Assembly: GCA_018061375.1 (NCBI GenBank)
Contig: JAGOUG010000020.1
Coordinates: 1-13,402, forward strand
DNA: 13,402 nucleotides
DNA from: Candidatus Saccharimonadota bacterium
GTDB lineage: Bacteria; Patescibacteriota; Saccharimonadia; Saccharimonadales; UBA7683
Reading direction: 5' to 3'
Shown piece after piece: positions 12,561 to 13,402 of this stretch. The stretch's first letter is position 1; every line of letters begins with the position of its first letter. The translations under genes were made by a program, and so were the position numbers. The notes under the pieces are model-generated. The model worked only from the letters and a program-made list of their open reading frames with translations. It had not been told where the DNA came from and did no database searches.

Positions 12561-13402
12561 CTACCCCTTGAGAGACTTGCCAATATCGACAGTTAATTCA
12601 ACTAGTCTATTGCTATATCCCCATTCGTTGTCGTACCAAGCAACCACCTTAAGAAGGTTTCCACCTACGACATTCGTAAGCTTTAAATCAACGATTGCAG
12701 AATGACTATTACCAATAAAATCAGATGAAACCAACTCCTCTTCAGTTATCCCTAAAATTCCCTGATAGAATGGCTCCTTGCTGGACTTCTTGAAGACATC
12801 ATTCACAACGTCTATAGTCACGTCTTTCTTGGTGAGCACCACAAAGTCTGCTAGAGATACCACCGGGGTTGGTACACGAACAGAAAGTCCACCAAAGACG
12901 CCTTCAAGTGCCGGTAGCGCCTTTGCTGCAGCAATTGACGCACCTGTTGTGGTTGGTACGATATTTTCAGCCGCCGCGCGTGCTTCACGCAGATCTTTAG
13001 CTGGAGCATCTTGTAATTTTTGGCTAGCAGTGTAGCTGTGTACAGTCGTCATCATAGCTTTTTCTATGCCGAAGGCAGATTCAAGTACCGCCATGACCGG
13101 CGTAATGCAGTTTGTAGTACAGCTTGCATTACTTACAACATCACCGATAGCCTTAATGTCGTCATCATTCACCCCGAGAACAATAGTAGAAGCCCCTTCA
13201 CCCTTAGCGGGTGCAGATATAACCACTTTTTTAGCACCACCACCTTCAACGTGCGCTTTAGCAAGCGCTGGATCAGCGAAAAAGCCAGTTGATTCTATAA
13301 CGACATCTATATTATGCGCGCCCCAGGGTAACTGCGCCGGGTCCTTCTCGCTAAAAACATGTACGTTTCTGCCATCAACAATTAGGCCATCATCATTAAA
13401 AT
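12561..13402 (-). CDS. gap: Glyceraldehyde-3-phosphate dehydrogenase, N-terminus beyond the window
   Basis: The frame is open from the right edge to the TAG at 12561-12563, giving 279 codons. About 55 N-terminal residues, including most of the NAD-binding glycine motif, are outside. GAPDH oxidises glyceraldehyde 3-phosphate to 1,3-bisphosphoglycerate with NAD and phosphate. Visible: DVVIESTGFF (residues 32-41 of the visible part), VVISAPAKGEG, the catalytic SNASCTTNC (Cys about 94), TTVHSYTASQ with the active-site His (about 121), RAAAENIVPTTTGA (residues about 142-155, Pi-binding site), SVRVPTPVVSL (residues 174-184) and WYDNEWGYSNR near the C-terminus. All catalytic residues are intact. The GTG at 13226 is an internal valine codon, not the start, because the conserved frame continues upstream to the edge. 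It is followed by rpiB after 2 bp. Confidence 0.96.
   Translation of the reverse strand, partial: FNDDGLIVDGRNVHVFSEKDPAQLPWGAHNIDVVIESTGFFADPALAKAHVEGGGAKKVVISAPAKGEGASTIVLGVNDDDIKAIGDVVSNASCTTNCITPVMAVLESAFGIEKAMMTTVHSYTASQKLQDAPAKDLREARAAAENIVPTTTGASIAAAKALPALEGVFGGLSVRVPTPVVSLADFVVLTKKDVTIDVVNDVFKKSSKEPFYQGILGITEEELVSSDFIGNSHSAIVDLKLTNVVGGNLLKVVAWYDNEWGYSNRLVELTVDIGKSLKG

Noticed and set aside
13224..13226. GTG as the start of the GAPDH gene
   Set aside because: The same frame continues to the window edge with clear GAPDH sequence (IESTGFF and neighbouring residues), so this is an internal valine codon.

Overview
This window reads as a compact chromosomal segment from a small-genome bacterium, most likely Candidatus Saccharibacteria (TM7) or a close Patescibacteria/CPR relative. 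The reasons are the short intergenic gaps, transketolase split into two genes, a short RSH (p)ppGpp enzyme, and uncharacterised proteins that resemble, from memory, conserved hypotheticals of that group. TGA is used as an ordinary stop (6194-6196, 4895-4897), which argues against the TGA=Gly code of Gracilibacteria/SR1. The lineage call is inference. No mobile element, CRISPR array, tRNA or rRNA is visible, and no gap approaches 300 bases.

Layout: all genes but one lie on the minus strand. From right to left: a 5'-truncated glyceraldehyde-3-phosphate dehydrogenase gene (12561 to beyond 13402), followed 2 bp later by ribose-5-phosphate isomerase B (12109-12558). The only plus-strand gene, a RelA/SpoT-type (p)ppGpp synthetase/hydrolase without its C-terminal regulatory domains (10641-12107), runs head-on into rpiB and is separated from it by one base. 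Divergently from it runs a carbon-metabolism cluster: ribulose-phosphate 3-epimerase, transketolase N-half, transketolase C-half, class II aldolase and a PfkB-family sugar kinase (10605 to 6194). A separate promoter then precedes a two-gene unit: an uncharacterised 413-aa protein overlapping a LOG/SLOG-family nucleotide-binding protein (6136 to 4269). The left third holds a single-pass membrane protein (210 aa), the excision-repair helicase subunit UvrB, another single-pass membrane protein (388 aa), and the start of a small multi-pass membrane protein cut by the left edge.

Functionally, the central and right parts cover much of the non-oxidative pentose phosphate pathway (Rpe, RpiB, both transketolase halves) plus triose/hexose bisphosphate steps (aldolase, GAPDH, possibly the sugar kinase). 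No transaldolase is present here. The stress-alarmone enzyme shares a 35-bp divergent promoter region with the first gene of this cluster.

The strongest non-gene signal is promoter architecture. At four genes (left-edge protein, uvrB, rpe, rel) a -10-like hexamer ends exactly six bases before the ATG, with no usable Shine-Dalgarno sequence, and three of the four have a TGn extended -10. This suggests leaderless transcripts. Operon-internal genes such as tktC, rpiB and the SLOG gene instead have clear Shine-Dalgarno sequences inside the preceding gene.
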